DNA of 64,000 bases from JANYCO01 sp035535995. Its GTDB lineage: Bacteria > Bacteroidota > Bacteroidia > Cytophagales > Cytophagaceae. Location: positions 248,001 through 312,000 of the forward strand of contig DATLOZ010000005.1 in assembly GCA_035535995.1 (NCBI GenBank), written 5' to 3'. Position numbers and translations under genes: made by a program. The notes under the pieces were generated by a model. It did no database searches. It had not been told where the DNA came from and was given only the letters and a program-made list of their open reading frames with translations. Below, piece after piece: positions 33,677 through 42,838 of this stretch (its first letter is position 1; every line of letters starts with the position of its first letter).

Positions 33677-34848
33677 ACACATATCATATTCTAATTTTGC
33701 TAAGTTCGTTGGTAATCTTTTCGTATTTGTTCGATCTGTTTGCCAAGAAAACACGCTTCCCCTCTATTCTACTCTTGCTCATAACTGGTGTCTCTATCAA
33801 AGCAATCAGTGTTGAATTCAATTTTCACATCATCAATTTCTCTACCATACTACCTGTACTTGGCAATATAGGATTGATCCTTATTGTACTGGAAGGTGCG
33901 CTAGAATTGAAGTATACACGTGACAAGCTACCACTGATCCGAAAATCGCTGGGCGCTTCGCTGATCCCAATGCTGCTTACAATGGCGGCTGTTTCCTACT
34001 TATTTCTTTATCTATTTTCAACCGATCTCCATACTGCCTTACTCAATTCCATTCCTTTCGCAGTGATTAGCTCCGCGATTGCAATCCCTTCCGCGGCGGG
34101 CCTTGTTACGGATAAAAAAGAATTCATCATCTACGAAAGTTCTTTCTCTGATATCTTCGGAATTATTATTTTCAACTATGTTTTTGTCAATACTGTCTTT
34201 ACGCTTCGATCTTTCGCAGGATTGGCAATAGAAACAATGATCATCCTCCTGGTTTCATTAATTTGTTGTCTTGCTATTCTGTTTCTGATAGGAAGAATCA
34301 CACATCATATAAAATACTATTTATTATTTGCCGTCATGATTCTTGTGTATGCCATCGGCAAATCCTTTCATCTTTCTTCGCTGATTGTAATCCTTGCGGT
34401 AGGAATATTTCTGAGTAATACCAGTTGGTTTCGATTTGCATGGTTTAAAAATTTTTTCGCTTATGAAGGGTTAAAAGAAGATATACATAACTTATCATCT
34501 TTTGCAGGTGAATCTGCGTTTCTGATACGCACATTTTTTTTCCTCATATTTGGCTATACGCTAAATCTTTCTGAACTTTTAGACAGTGAGGTATTCCTGA
34601 TTGGACTTTCAATTTTAAGTGTGATATATCTCATTCGTTTTGTATATTTGAAATGGGTGACAAAAATCACTATTCATCCGGAAGTATTCATTTCTCCGCG
34701 AGGATTGATCAGTATATTATTATTTTATAGTATTCCAGCAGAACAATGGTGCTCACCTAAGGAAAATGGACTTGTATTGACTGTAATTATCGGAACCAGT
34801 CTGGTTATGACCATTGGACTTCTGACTATTTATAAAAAAAGCGAATGA
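33673..34848 (+). CDS. Cation:proton antiporter (CPA family)
   Basis: This is a 391-residue inner-membrane protein with about 11-12 hydrophobic helices. Segments such as FPSILLLLITGV near the N-terminus, LILIVLEGALELKY and the discontinuous-helix region SAIAIPSAAGL followed by YESSFSDIFGIIIFNY (paired acidic residues) are typical of Na+/H+ exchangers of the CPA1/CPA2 type. No cytosolic C-terminal domain (such as RCK) is present, so regulation by nucleotides is not expected. ATG overlaps the rsmE stop. The ion specificity cannot be told. Confidence 0.82.
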   Translation: MNTYHILILLSSLVIFSYLFDLFAKKTRFPSILLLLITGVSIKAISVEFNFHIINFSTILPVLGNIGLILIVLEGALELKYTRDKLPLIRKSLGASLIPMLLTMAAVSYLFLYLFSTDLHTALLNSIPFAVISSAIAIPSAAGLVTDKKEFIIYESSFSDIFGIIIFNYVFVNTVFTLRSFAGLAIETMIILLVSLICCLAILFLIGRITHHIKYYLLFAVMILVYAIGKSFHLSSLIVILAVGIFLSNTSWFRFAWFKNFFAYEGLKEDIHNLSSFAGESAFLIRTFFFLIFGYTLNLSELLDSEVFLIGLSILSVIYLIRFVYLKWVTKITIHPEVFISPRGLISILLFYSIPAEQWCSPKENGLVLTVIIGTSLVMTIGLLTIYKKSE

Positions 34849-34855
34849 TTTAAAT

Positions 34856-35521
34856 ATGAAAAGAACAATCTGGTTGGTATGTATTTTTTTATGGCTAATC
34901 ATTCCGGTTAATGCACAACAAACTGTATTGAAAATCGCCAAGTTGAAATACAATGGCGGCGGCGATTGGTATGCCAATAAAACTTCTCTTCCAAACCTGA
35001 TCAAGTTTTGCAATACTAATCTTAAGACAAGCCTGGCCGCGGAAGAAGACATTGTAGAAGTAGGCAGCCAGGAAATTTTTAATTATCCTTTTGTACATAT
35101 GACCGGTCATGGCAACGTTGTATTCAACGATGCCGAAGCACAAAACCTGCGTAGCTATCTGATCAGCGGTGGATTCCTGCATATTGACGATAATTATGGA
35201 ATGGACAAATTTGTGCGACTGGAATTAAAAAAAGTTTTTCCAGAACTAGAGCTGATAGAACTTCCCTTTTCTCATCCTATCTACCATCAGAAATTTAATT
35301 TCCCAAACGGGCTTCCTAAAGTACACGAGCACGACGGAAAAGCACCGAAGGGCTATGGACTTTTATACGAAGGAAGGCTGGTACTTTTTTACACCTATGA
35401 ATGTGACTTAGGAAATGGGTGGGAAGACCAGATCATCTACAACGATCCTGAAGAGATACGTCAGAAAGCGCTACAGATGGGCGCTAATATCATCTCTTAC
35501 GTATTTACGATCTATCAGTAA
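34856..35521 (+). CDS. DUF4159-family exported protein
   Basis: This 221-residue protein has a signal peptide (residues 1-20, ending VNAQ) and a DUF4159-type domain: KLKYNGGGDWYANKTSLPNLIKF, then NYPFVHMTGHGNVVF and LISGGFLHIDDNYGMD, ending with an EC-type strand and GWEDQ. DUF4159 resembles a glutamine-amidotransferase-like fold and occurs in Bacteroidota near aerotolerance-type operons; here it follows the antiporter gene by 7 bp. No catalytic role is proven. It is expected to be periplasmic. Confidence 0.85.
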   Translation: MKRTIWLVCIFLWLIIPVNAQQTVLKIAKLKYNGGGDWYANKTSLPNLIKFCNTNLKTSLAAEEDIVEVGSQEIFNYPFVHMTGHGNVVFNDAEAQNLRSYLISGGFLHIDDNYGMDKFVRLELKKVFPELELIELPFSHPIYHQKFNFPNGLPKVHEHDGKAPKGYGLLYEGRLVLFYTYECDLGNGWEDQIIYNDPEEIRQKALQMGANIISYVFTIYQ

Positions 35522-35553
35522 TAGACAGGTTTTGACCGATAACTTATAAACTT

Positions 35554-35617
35554 AATACTGTTGCTGTTGCTCTTGCTGACAGAATGTAGGAACGGCAAGA
35601 ACGACAGCAACAGTATT
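35554..35617. terminator. Long imperfect hairpin after the DUF4159 gene
   Basis: AATACTGTTGCTGTTGCTCTTGC pairs with GCAAGAACGACAGCAACAGTATT over about 23 bp with two or three mismatches and an 18-nt loop. It is a likely transcript end; the length suggests a repeat origin. Confidence 0.6.
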
Positions 35618-35716
35618 GAGATAATTTAGGTGGATATTTATTCCGTTCATTATTTTATTAGTCCGGATATATCCTTATTTTTGTTTAGATTAGAAACAGT
35701 TTACAACACATATAAA

Positions 35717-36478
35717 ATGGAACTTCCGAATCAATCCAAAGATATTATTCTAAAAGAATATGGCAGAAATGTACAAGATATTGTAGCCTATATTTTAACC
35801 ATCAAAGACCGCGAGCTTCGTAGCAAATATGCGGTGACTTGCATCGAATTGATGCGCCAGATCAATCCTAACATCAAAGATACACAAGAGCATTACAGCA
35901 AACTTTGGGATCAGCTTTATATCATTTCCAATTTTCAGCTAGATGTAGACAGTCCTTATCCAATGCCTGAAAGATCGGCGATCGGAAAGAAGCCAAACAT
36001 TGTCAATTATAATACCCATCAACTTTACTACAAACACTACGGCCGTAACATCGAGCTGGTGATCCAGAAAGCGATTGAGACGGAAGATCCTGAAGAAAAA
36101 GAAGCAGCGATCCTTTACCTTGGACGTACGATGAAAAAATTCTATGCTTCCTGGAATAAAGAAAACGTAGAAGACGAAGTGATCCTGGCACATATTAAAG
36201 AGATGTCGAAAGGAAAATTGAAAGTAGACGAAGAGAGAGTAAAAGCGCTAAATCTTTTTGACACCAACGAAAAAATAAAACCACAAGGCGGCAATAGCTC
36301 CGGCAATAATTATTCAAATAACGGCAATGGTGGGACGACCGGCTACGAAAGTAAAAGTAATAATTACGGCGGTGGAAATAAATACAAAAACAACAACGGA
36401 GGAGGCAGCAATCAACGCATGAACCGTAATAACAATAGCAACGGCGGAAACAATAATAATAGATTCAAGAGAAAATAG
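35717..36478 (+). CDS. DUF4290-family cytosolic protein with Asn/Gly-rich tail
   Basis: This 253-residue protein has a conserved helical domain in its first 190 residues (LKEYGRNVQDIVAYILTIKD, VTCIELMRQINPN, HYGRNIELVIQKAIE), the pattern of DUF4290, which is almost confined to Bacteroidota. The last 60 residues are low-complexity Asn, Gly and Ser (NNYSNNGNGG...NRNNNSNGG), which look disordered. ATG 35717 is chosen because the upstream GTG extension (29 residues) is hydrophobic and not part of the family; the box TATTTTTG at 35676-35683 gives a plausible promoter for this start. murA follows after 12 bp. Its function is unknown. Confidence 0.82.
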   Translation: MELPNQSKDIILKEYGRNVQDIVAYILTIKDRELRSKYAVTCIELMRQINPNIKDTQEHYSKLWDQLYIISNFQLDVDSPYPMPERSAIGKKPNIVNYNTHQLYYKHYGRNIELVIQKAIETEDPEEKEAAILYLGRTMKKFYASWNKENVEDEVILAHIKEMSKGKLKVDEERVKALNLFDTNEKIKPQGGNSSGNNYSNNGNGGTTGYESKSNNYGGGNKYKNNNGGGSNQRMNRNNNSNGGNNNNRFKRK

Positions 36479-36490
36479 ATTTTAGTTTTA

Positions 36491-37798
36491 ATGAGTTCAT
36501 TTGAAATTACAGGCGGGCATAAACTGAAAGGTGAAATTGTTCCGCAAGGAGCCAAAAACGAAGCGCTACAAATCCTTTGCGCCGTATTGCTTACACCAGA
36601 ACCAGTGGTGATCAAAAATGTTCCTAATATTATTGACGTAAACAAGCTGATCGAACTGCTGAATGATTTCGGCGTCTTAGTTACAAAGATCGACAGCTCA
36701 ACTTATAAATTTGAAGCCAGTAATGTAAACCTGGATTTTCTGGAAACAGAAGATTTCAAAAAAAAGGCAGCGGCTCTTCGTGGCTCCATTATGATCCTCG
36801 GACCGCTCCTCTCCCGCTTTGGGAGAGCTAAAATGCCGAAACCAGGCGGAGATAAAATAGGTCGTCGCAGACTGGATACCCACTTTATCGGATTTGAAAA
36901 ACTAGGTGCAAAATTCAACTACGACACCGAAGACAGTTTCTTCCATATCGACGCTACCAACCTGCAAGGCTGCTACATGCTGCTCGACGAGGCTTCCGTA
37001 ACCGGAACTGCCAACATCGTGATGGCTGCTGTACTTGCCAAAGGACAAACAACGATCTATAACGCAGCCTGCGAACCTTATCTACAACAGCTTTGCGCCA
37101 TGCTCAACAGGATGGGCGCAAAAATTTCTGGTATCGGTTCTAATCTTCTTCATATTGAAGGAGTAGAATCACTAGGTGGCACAGAGCATACCATTCTTCC
37201 CGACATGATCGAGATCGGCAGCTTCATCGGACTTGCTGCGATGACTGAATCGGAGATCACAATAAAGAATTGTAGAATTGATATGCTGGGAATCATTCCA
37301 AGTACTTTCCAACGCTTAGGAATTAAATTGGAATTTCACGGCGATGATATTTTCATCCCTTCGCAATCCAATTATGAGATCGATACTTTTATCGATGGAT
37401 CTGTTCTTACTATTGCCGACGCTATCTGGCCTGGTTTTACGCCAGACCTGTTAAGTATCATATTAGTAGTAGCTACACAAGCAAAAGGTTCGGTGCTGAT
37501 TCACCAGAAGATGTTTGAAAGCCGCTTGTTCTTTGTAGACAAACTGATCGATATGGGGGCACAGATCATTCTTTGCGATCCCCACAGAGCATCAGTGATA
37601 GGGTTGGATAAAAAATATCCATTGAAAGGCGTAACCATGACCTCTCCGGACATTCGCGCCGGCGTATCGCTCCTCATCGCTGCGATGAGCGCCAATGGAA
37701 AAAGCACGATCCACAACATCGAACAAATTGACCGCGGTTATCAAAATATTGATACGCGATTGAACGCGCTGGGCGCGAAGATTAAGCGTATCGGATAA
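36491..37798 (+). CDS. murA: UDP-GlcNAc 1-carboxyvinyltransferase with Asp active site
   Basis: MurA adds enolpyruvate to UDP-GlcNAc, the first committed step of peptidoglycan synthesis. The residue Lys22 in GAKNEAL is present, as are SIMILGPLLSRFGRAKMPKPGG and the C-terminal ADIAWPGFT-like IADAIWPGFTPD. The catalytic loop reads PGGDKIGRRRLD, with Asp121 at the place of the Cys attacked by fosfomycin. Asp at this place is known to give intrinsic resistance in other bacteria. Length 435 residues is full. It is cotranscribed with the DUF4290 gene. Confidence 0.95.
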   Translation: MSSFEITGGHKLKGEIVPQGAKNEALQILCAVLLTPEPVVIKNVPNIIDVNKLIELLNDFGVLVTKIDSSTYKFEASNVNLDFLETEDFKKKAAALRGSIMILGPLLSRFGRAKMPKPGGDKIGRRRLDTHFIGFEKLGAKFNYDTEDSFFHIDATNLQGCYMLLDEASVTGTANIVMAAVLAKGQTTIYNAACEPYLQQLCAMLNRMGAKISGIGSNLLHIEGVESLGGTEHTILPDMIEIGSFIGLAAMTESEITIKNCRIDMLGIIPSTFQRLGIKLEFHGDDIFIPSQSNYEIDTFIDGSVLTIADAIWPGFTPDLLSIILVVATQAKGSVLIHQKMFESRLFFVDKLIDMGAQIILCDPHRASVIGLDKKYPLKGVTMTSPDIRAGVSLLIAAMSANGKSTIHNIEQIDRGYQNIDTRLNALGAKIKRIG

Positions 37799-37807
37799 TA
37801 ATCGCAG

Positions 37808-37952
37808 CCGTCATTGCGAGGAGTGCGCGCCATATGGCGCCACGACGAAGCAATCTGTTTATAGCGAAGAGTGATAAGTTGAAGATCAGGTACAATTATA
37901 AACGGGCTCGGCTTCGTAGCTAACAGATTGCTTCGCAGGCTCGCAATGACGC
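37808..37952. mobile_element. Gene-less REP-like element related to the GIY-YIG element
   Basis: The left end is CCGTCATTGCGAGGAG, a GCGCCATATGGCGC palindrome, and CGACGAAGCAATCTG. The right end, read on the other strand, is GCGTCATTGCGAG-CCTG-CGAAGCAATCTGTTAG and CTACGAAG, without the inner hairpin. The ends match those at 5645-5705 and 6076-6137, but only about 50 bp of unrelated DNA lies between them. It fits a non-autonomous copy between murA and the next gene. Confidence 0.6.
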
Positions 37953-37987
37953 TTCAATTTATTACAATTCAACATTCATAACCCACC

Positions 37988-38392
37988 ATGAATTTCCTAC
38001 CCGACAGCATTCTAACCAACGAATACGCTTTCACTTTCCTGATCACTTTTCTAAGTGTATCAATCAAAGGCATTGCTAACAAAAGCGAAGGCATGAGCAG
38101 CATTCTCAAAGGAGAAAGCTATGATTTCGGACCGGAGCTTGTATTTATTTCTATTTCCTTTGCGGTAAGCAAGCTCACACAACTCTATTCAGAAAACACT
38201 TCTTCTCCTTACCTTGGAGTACTCAAAACAATTATTTTCCATCTTTTCATTCTTGTATTCCTGATCGTATTTCTGAGAAGAATTTCTTACAAGGAAAATG
38301 GACAGTCAGATATGCTCAAGGGAATGATCATTCCTTTACTATTGGGCTTCGCGTCTCTATATGTAGTACTCACTTATACGCTCAGCATCTAA
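37988..38392 (+). CDS. Small membrane protein of unknown function
   Basis: This 134-residue protein is not recognised. Three hydrophobic segments are visible (about residues 14-27, 78-96 and 111-131), with a short basic and acidic loop between the second and third (RRISYKENGQSDMLKG). Its stop overlaps the next ATG by one base (TAATG), so the two genes are translationally coupled. Both are membrane proteins and may work together. Confidence 0.6.
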   Translation: MNFLPDSILTNEYAFTFLITFLSVSIKGIANKSEGMSSILKGESYDFGPELVFISISFAVSKLTQLYSENTSSPYLGVLKTIIFHLFILVFLIVFLRRISYKENGQSDMLKGMIIPLLLGFASLYVVLTYTLSI

Positions 38393-39486
38393 TGGCAACC
38401 GATCAAAAAAAACGCAATCTACTTTACATCTTTTTGGTGCTGGCCGGATTACTCTTGTTGATTCTTCCTTTCCTGCTTTTTAAGATTGGAAACGCTGCAC
38501 ATGGTACCGATCATCTTACCCGTTTTGGATTACATCTTTTAGCATTTGCTGCGGCCATTGTAGCGGGTTCCTTGTTTGCCTCCTCCATTACAAGTGCTGG
38601 CTCATCAGTGGCCACGGTGAAGGTAGCAGCATGGGCAGCCGCGGCGGTCGTGGGTTCTGCCGTTACGTACAATACTGTTTACTACGCCTCACCACAAAAT
38701 ACGATAACATTAAAAGCTTCGCTTGCCGACTCCATTTCCTTAGCATCATCGGCAGCCGATACAATTTCCGTTGATTCGTCTTATGCTGTAAACGAGCAAA
38801 AGTCTATGGATACACTTTTGACTGAAGTTGCCAAAGAAGAAGCAACAATGAATGAAACGAAAGATGTATCGGAAGTAAATGAAAAAATAATTCCCGTTGC
38901 AGAAAATATTCCAGGGGAGAAAATATCGTCCTCTGATAAAAAAACGCTTACTACTAAGCAGGAGAAAACCCTTTCAAAAGATCAGGATAAAAATGCTTCC
39001 AATAACTCATCCGTAGTTTTGCAGGAATCATGCAACAGCTTCCAGATCCTGCATGGATCCAAGCAACTGGATCGTAAACTTGGGTTAAGTGTTTTTGATC
39101 CGAATAAAACGATCCGTTTTCAAAATGATTGCGGATGTATTTTGAAAGATGCGTCGATGAGCCTCTTCCGGGAAAATGTGGTAGTAGAACAAAAGAAACA
39201 AAATGGAAACTTTATTAATCTCCATAATTTCAAAGACCTTCAAGCGGACGATAAACTTACAGTAGAAATAAGGCAAGCGAATTGCAAAAACGATAAGGGT
39301 ACTTTTTTCTTATATAGTTTTCCAAAACCAATTCTTAGTGTAGTAATTATTTCAGATCACAAAGAATTTGAAACTGCTTACGAGATTAAAAATAAAAAGC
39401 AGAGCAACAACACTCCTATCGACAACAGTATCTCAAAGCCCACGAGGGATAAGGTGGAGGAAGAGATGAATAAGTATGGGAATTAG
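38392..39486 (+). CDS. Membrane protein with periplasmic Cys-containing domain, unknown
   Basis: This 364-residue protein is not recognised. Residues of about 8-25, 40-60 and 70-90 are hydrophobic (the last Ala/Val-rich), and a Ser, Thr, Lys and Glu-rich linker follows (110-205). The C-terminal 150 residues form a soluble domain that begins SCNSFQILHGSKQLD and has four Cys (including the CGC in NDCGCILKD), perhaps disulfide linked. The TAG stop lies inside the 36-bp inverted repeat at 39483. It is coupled to the preceding small membrane protein. Confidence 0.6.
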   Translation: MATDQKKRNLLYIFLVLAGLLLLILPFLLFKIGNAAHGTDHLTRFGLHLLAFAAAIVAGSLFASSITSAGSSVATVKVAAWAAAAVVGSAVTYNTVYYASPQNTITLKASLADSISLASSAADTISVDSSYAVNEQKSMDTLLTEVAKEEATMNETKDVSEVNEKIIPVAENIPGEKISSSDKKTLTTKQEKTLSKDQDKNASNNSSVVLQESCNSFQILHGSKQLDRKLGLSVFDPNKTIRFQNDCGCILKDASMSLFRENVVVEQKKQNGNFINLHNFKDLQADDKLTVEIRQANCKNDKGTFFLYSFPKPILSVVIISDHKEFETAYEIKNKKQSNNTPIDNSISKPTRDKVEEEMNKYGN

Positions 39487-39685
39487 TCTGAACCTTGATT
39501 CTCAGGATTAAAAGATTTGCATGATTTTAATTTAAAGATTGCTGATAATAATTAGGCAGAATTTCATTAAGAAGAGCTTATCTCGATAAATCGGGATAAG
39601 CTCTTCTTAATGACAACTCTTTCTTAAATTCTGGAAATAGAAATTAAGAAAATCTTTTAATCCTGAGAATCAAGGTTCAGACTAA
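39483..39685. repeat. 203-bp element with 36-bp perfect inverted repeats and inner stem
   Basis: The left arm 39483-39518 (from TTAGTCTGAACCTTGATTC to AAAAGATTT) is the exact complement of 39650-39685. Midway, ATTAAGAAGAGCTTATC (39566-39582) pairs perfectly with GATAAGCTCTTCTTAAT (39595-39611). Both convergent genes end with TAG inside the arms, at 39484-39486 and 39682-39684. It would form a strong cruciform or a two-way terminator. Confidence 0.8.
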
Positions 39686-42243
39686 AACTTCAATTCCAAC
39701 GTCGTCCCCGGATGATAGCCCTCCGGATCGTCTTCGTCTTTGCTGATCAGCGCGAGTGAATTGATCTTGTTGGCAGAAAGTTTATTTCCTACTGCTTTCC
39801 AGCCGCGCACTTCTACGAAATCGTCGAGCGTAATTACTTCTTGTGTTTTGGTTACGTTTTTAGATTTGGCGTAATTTATTTCCACTTCAGGAGAAGTCTG
39901 TGTGCTTACGATCACAAGGCTGGAGCCTTCGCTCTCTGAAATAAATCCGAATTTTTTGCCAAGCGTGATCGTTTCGAGGTTGAATCTCTTTGCAAAATAA
40001 CTATTGGAATCTCCGTCGTAATAAATGGCAGAAATTGTTTTTTCAGGATTGAATTTCTCGATCAATAAAAGATTCGGAGCGTCGTAGCGGTTTGTAAGCT
40101 CAAAGTTGGTAAGCTCGTATGTTCCGTCGTTGTAGAAGGCTATAATAGAATCTTCGTTTTTAAAATTACCGAGATATTTACCTCTCAACTCTGTATTGAG
40201 TCTGCCGGTAGCTTCGTCGAAACTGATCTTCACGCCACCTAACGTAGAGACACCAGCAGTTTTTACGGTGATCTTTTTGATAGGATATTTGGTAAGAATA
40301 TTTCCTTGCGAATTTCTTCCCTTAATCTCCAAACTTGCAAAATCGAAATCGAACACCTTGATCTTAGCAGAGCTGGTAGGGCTCAGCGTGATGGTGATCA
40401 CTTCAGCTTCTCCGTTTGGATTTACCGACATGTAGTGTACACGACTTCCTTTGTTGCCTTTGGTAAGATCGTACTCTTTGTCGCGCGTTACGCCCATTAC
40501 CTGGAAACGCTTTACCATCGAAGCCCCGGCGGTGCCATCTGCATACACCATATTGTAGACCATTCGCTCGTCGTTCTTTTTAAAGATGCCGATATGAATG
40601 ATATCTTTTCCTGCAAATACTTTGTCGCCGATCTTTTTTACCATACATTTTCCTTCTTTGGTAAATACGATGATGTCGTCGATCTCCGAGCAATCGCAAA
40701 CGTATTCGTCTTTCTTCATTCCATAACCAAAAAATCCTTCGGCACGATTTACGTAAAGCTTTTGGTTGTTTGCGATCACGGTGGAAGCTGTGATCACATC
40801 AAAGGTACGAATCTCTGTTTTGCGCTCGCGGCCCTTGCCGTAGGTTTTAAGAAGATTGTTATAGTAATTGATAGTGAATTCAATCAGGTTTAAAAGATCG
40901 TGATCTACTTGTTTGATCTCTTCGGCCAGCTCTCTCATCTTCTCGTCTTCTTTCTTAATATCGACGCGCGTAATGCTGCTGAGTGGCTTAGCGATCAGTC
41001 GTGCAAAGTCGTCGTTTTCGATCGGACGATAGAATTGTTTTGAGTATGGTTTGAAAAGCAGGTGAAGAATTTCAAATGTTTTTTCATTGGAACCTGCTTC
41101 TTCGTATTCCTTCATCTTGTACATTCCTTTACTGATGAAAATTTTCAGCAAAGAACCGAAGAAGATTTTTTCCATCAGATCTTTTTTCTTGATCTCGAGT
41201 TCTCTTCTCAAAAGCTCTTTTGTCTGATCCGTACAGATCTTCAGGATCTCTGATACACCCAGGAACATAGGTTTGTCTCCTACGATCACACAAGCGTTTG
41301 GCGAGATCGATACTTCGCATTCTGTGAAGGCGTACAAAGCATCAATGGTAATATCCGGGTCAGTTCCGGGCTGTAGCTGAACTTCAATCTCTACATTGGC
41401 TGCTGTGTTGTCAATTACCTTTTTGATCTTGATCTTTCCAGTCTCACTAGCTTTCACGATGGATTCCATGAGCGAAGTGGTAGTGGTGCTGAATGGAATT
41501 TCAGTAATGATCAATGTCTTTTTATCGCGCTCCTCGATCTTTGCGCGACAGCGTATCTTGCCGCCTTTCTGGCCGTCGTTGTAGTTGGTTACGTCCACCA
41601 TTCCTCCAGTGAGGAAGTCGGGATAAAGCTCGAATTTTCTTTTCTTCAGGTAAGCGATCGAGGCTTCGATCAATTCGCAGAAATTATGCGAAAGCACTTT
41701 CGTGGAAAGTCCTACGGCAATTCCTTCCACACCTTGCGCAAGTAGCAGCGGGAATTTAACTGGAAGCGTAACAGGTTCACGTTTACGTCCGTCATAGGAA
41801 AGTTGCCAGTTCGTAGTATCAGCATTGAAGACAACTTCAAGTGCAAATTTAGAAAGCCTTGCTTCGATATAACGCGCAGCAGCAGCACTGTCTCCCGTGC
41901 GGATATCGCCCCAGTTTCCTTGTGTATCGATCAGCAGGTCTTTCTGTCCAATGTTTACGATCGCATCGCCGATAGAAGCATCGCCGTGCGGGTGATACTG
42001 CATGGTAGAGCCAATGATATTGGCCACCTTATTGAAACGGCCATCGTCCATTTCCTTCATAGCATGAAGGATACGTCTTTGCACAGGTTTCAATCCATCT
42101 TCGATCGCAGGTACGGCCCGCTCCAGGATCACATAGGAAGCATAGTCCAGGAACCAGTTTTCATAGAGACCGGAGACCGGAATAATATCGTGAATGTTAT
42201 CGTCTTTCCCGGATTCAGGAAGATTGTCTTTGTTATCAGCCAT
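39682..42243 (-). CDS. parC: DNA topoisomerase IV subunit A
   Basis: ParC cuts and rejoins DNA as a partner of ParE to decatenate chromosomes. The catalytic Tyr is Tyr125 in AAAARYIEARL, next to the conserved Arg. The winged-helix region contains KPVQRRILHAM and QYHPHGDASIGDA. The C-terminal 350 residues are the beta-pinwheel part; 853 residues is normal for the Bacteroidota form, and no GyrA-box (QRRGGKG) is seen, so topoisomerase IV is favoured over gyrase. The helix position that carries the quinolone-contact Ser in Escherichia coli reads Ala89. parE is not in the window. Confidence 0.88.
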   Translation of the reverse strand: MADNKDNLPESGKDDNIHDIIPVSGLYENWFLDYASYVILERAVPAIEDGLKPVQRRILHAMKEMDDGRFNKVANIIGSTMQYHPHGDASIGDAIVNIGQKDLLIDTQGNWGDIRTGDSAAAARYIEARLSKFALEVVFNADTTNWQLSYDGRKREPVTLPVKFPLLLAQGVEGIAVGLSTKVLSHNFCELIEASIAYLKKRKFELYPDFLTGGMVDVTNYNDGQKGGKIRCRAKIEERDKKTLIITEIPFSTTTTSLMESIVKASETGKIKIKKVIDNTAANVEIEVQLQPGTDPDITIDALYAFTECEVSISPNACVIVGDKPMFLGVSEILKICTDQTKELLRRELEIKKKDLMEKIFFGSLLKIFISKGMYKMKEYEEAGSNEKTFEILHLLFKPYSKQFYRPIENDDFARLIAKPLSSITRVDIKKEDEKMRELAEEIKQVDHDLLNLIEFTINYYNNLLKTYGKGRERKTEIRTFDVITASTVIANNQKLYVNRAEGFFGYGMKKDEYVCDCSEIDDIIVFTKEGKCMVKKIGDKVFAGKDIIHIGIFKKNDERMVYNMVYADGTAGASMVKRFQVMGVTRDKEYDLTKGNKGSRVHYMSVNPNGEAEVITITLSPTSSAKIKVFDFDFASLEIKGRNSQGNILTKYPIKKITVKTAGVSTLGGVKISFDEATGRLNTELRGKYLGNFKNEDSIIAFYNDGTYELTNFELTNRYDAPNLLLIEKFNPEKTISAIYYDGDSNSYFAKRFNLETITLGKKFGFISESEGSSLVIVSTQTSPEVEINYAKSKNVTKTQEVITLDDFVEVRGWKAVGNKLSANKINSLALISKDEDDPEGYHPGTTLELKF

Positions 42244-42434
42244 CTGGGTAATTGCTATTTCTACTAACCACGAAAATAAAGAATAATAAGGTTTATAGGT
42301 GAAATGTGGATAATTTAACAGAATTTACCGGATTTGAGAATTTGCAGTGGCCTATGATATGATAATGAAAGAAGTTAGCATCAGCAAATTTCCAAATCTT
42401 CAAATCCAGACAATTTTCGTACTTTTGACCTTAT

Positions 42435-42830
42435 ATGAAAAGATCTATTCTATTTTTAAACCTTTGGGCAACTTTTACGGCCTTGCTGATTTCCTCCTGC
42501 CAATCGCAGGTCAAGCTGGAAGGTTTTGACGATAAGGCCTGGAAAGCCGACTACAATGCTTGTGACAACCGGCGCGGAGAATTGGGGAAGCAATTGATAG
42601 AGAAAAAAGATGCGCTTAAAAAATTTGACGACGATGCGATCACCGAATTGCTGGGCGCTCCGGAGCGGAACAGGCAATTTGCAAGAGGTGAAAAAAGTTA
42701 TATTTATTTTTTATATCCAGGAAAACAATGTGAGGGAGATACCACAGGCAAGGAAGGTAAAAAACTGGTGATAGAATTTGATGCACTCGGAAAGCCGCGG
42801 ATCATACGGGAGTCGTTTATTGATTATTGA
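42435..42830 (+). CDS. Small lipoprotein, BamE/SmpA-like
   Basis: This 131-residue protein has a lipoprotein signal peptide (residues 1-22, LISSCQS with the lipobox Cys). After it comes a 40-residue acidic and basic helical part (DDKAWKADYNACDNRRGEL) and a short domain with ITELLGAPERNRQFARG, which is a motif of the BamE/SmpA class. TACTTTTG lies 7 bp before the ATG and could be a -7 box with an almost leaderless transcript. It converges with the kinase gene across a 22-bp palindrome. Confidence 0.6.
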   Translation: MKRSILFLNLWATFTALLISSCQSQVKLEGFDDKAWKADYNACDNRRGELGKQLIEKKDALKKFDDDAITELLGAPERNRQFARGEKSYIYFLYPGKQCEGDTTGKEGKKLVIEFDALGKPRIIRESFIDY

Positions 42831-42838
42831 AAATAAGT

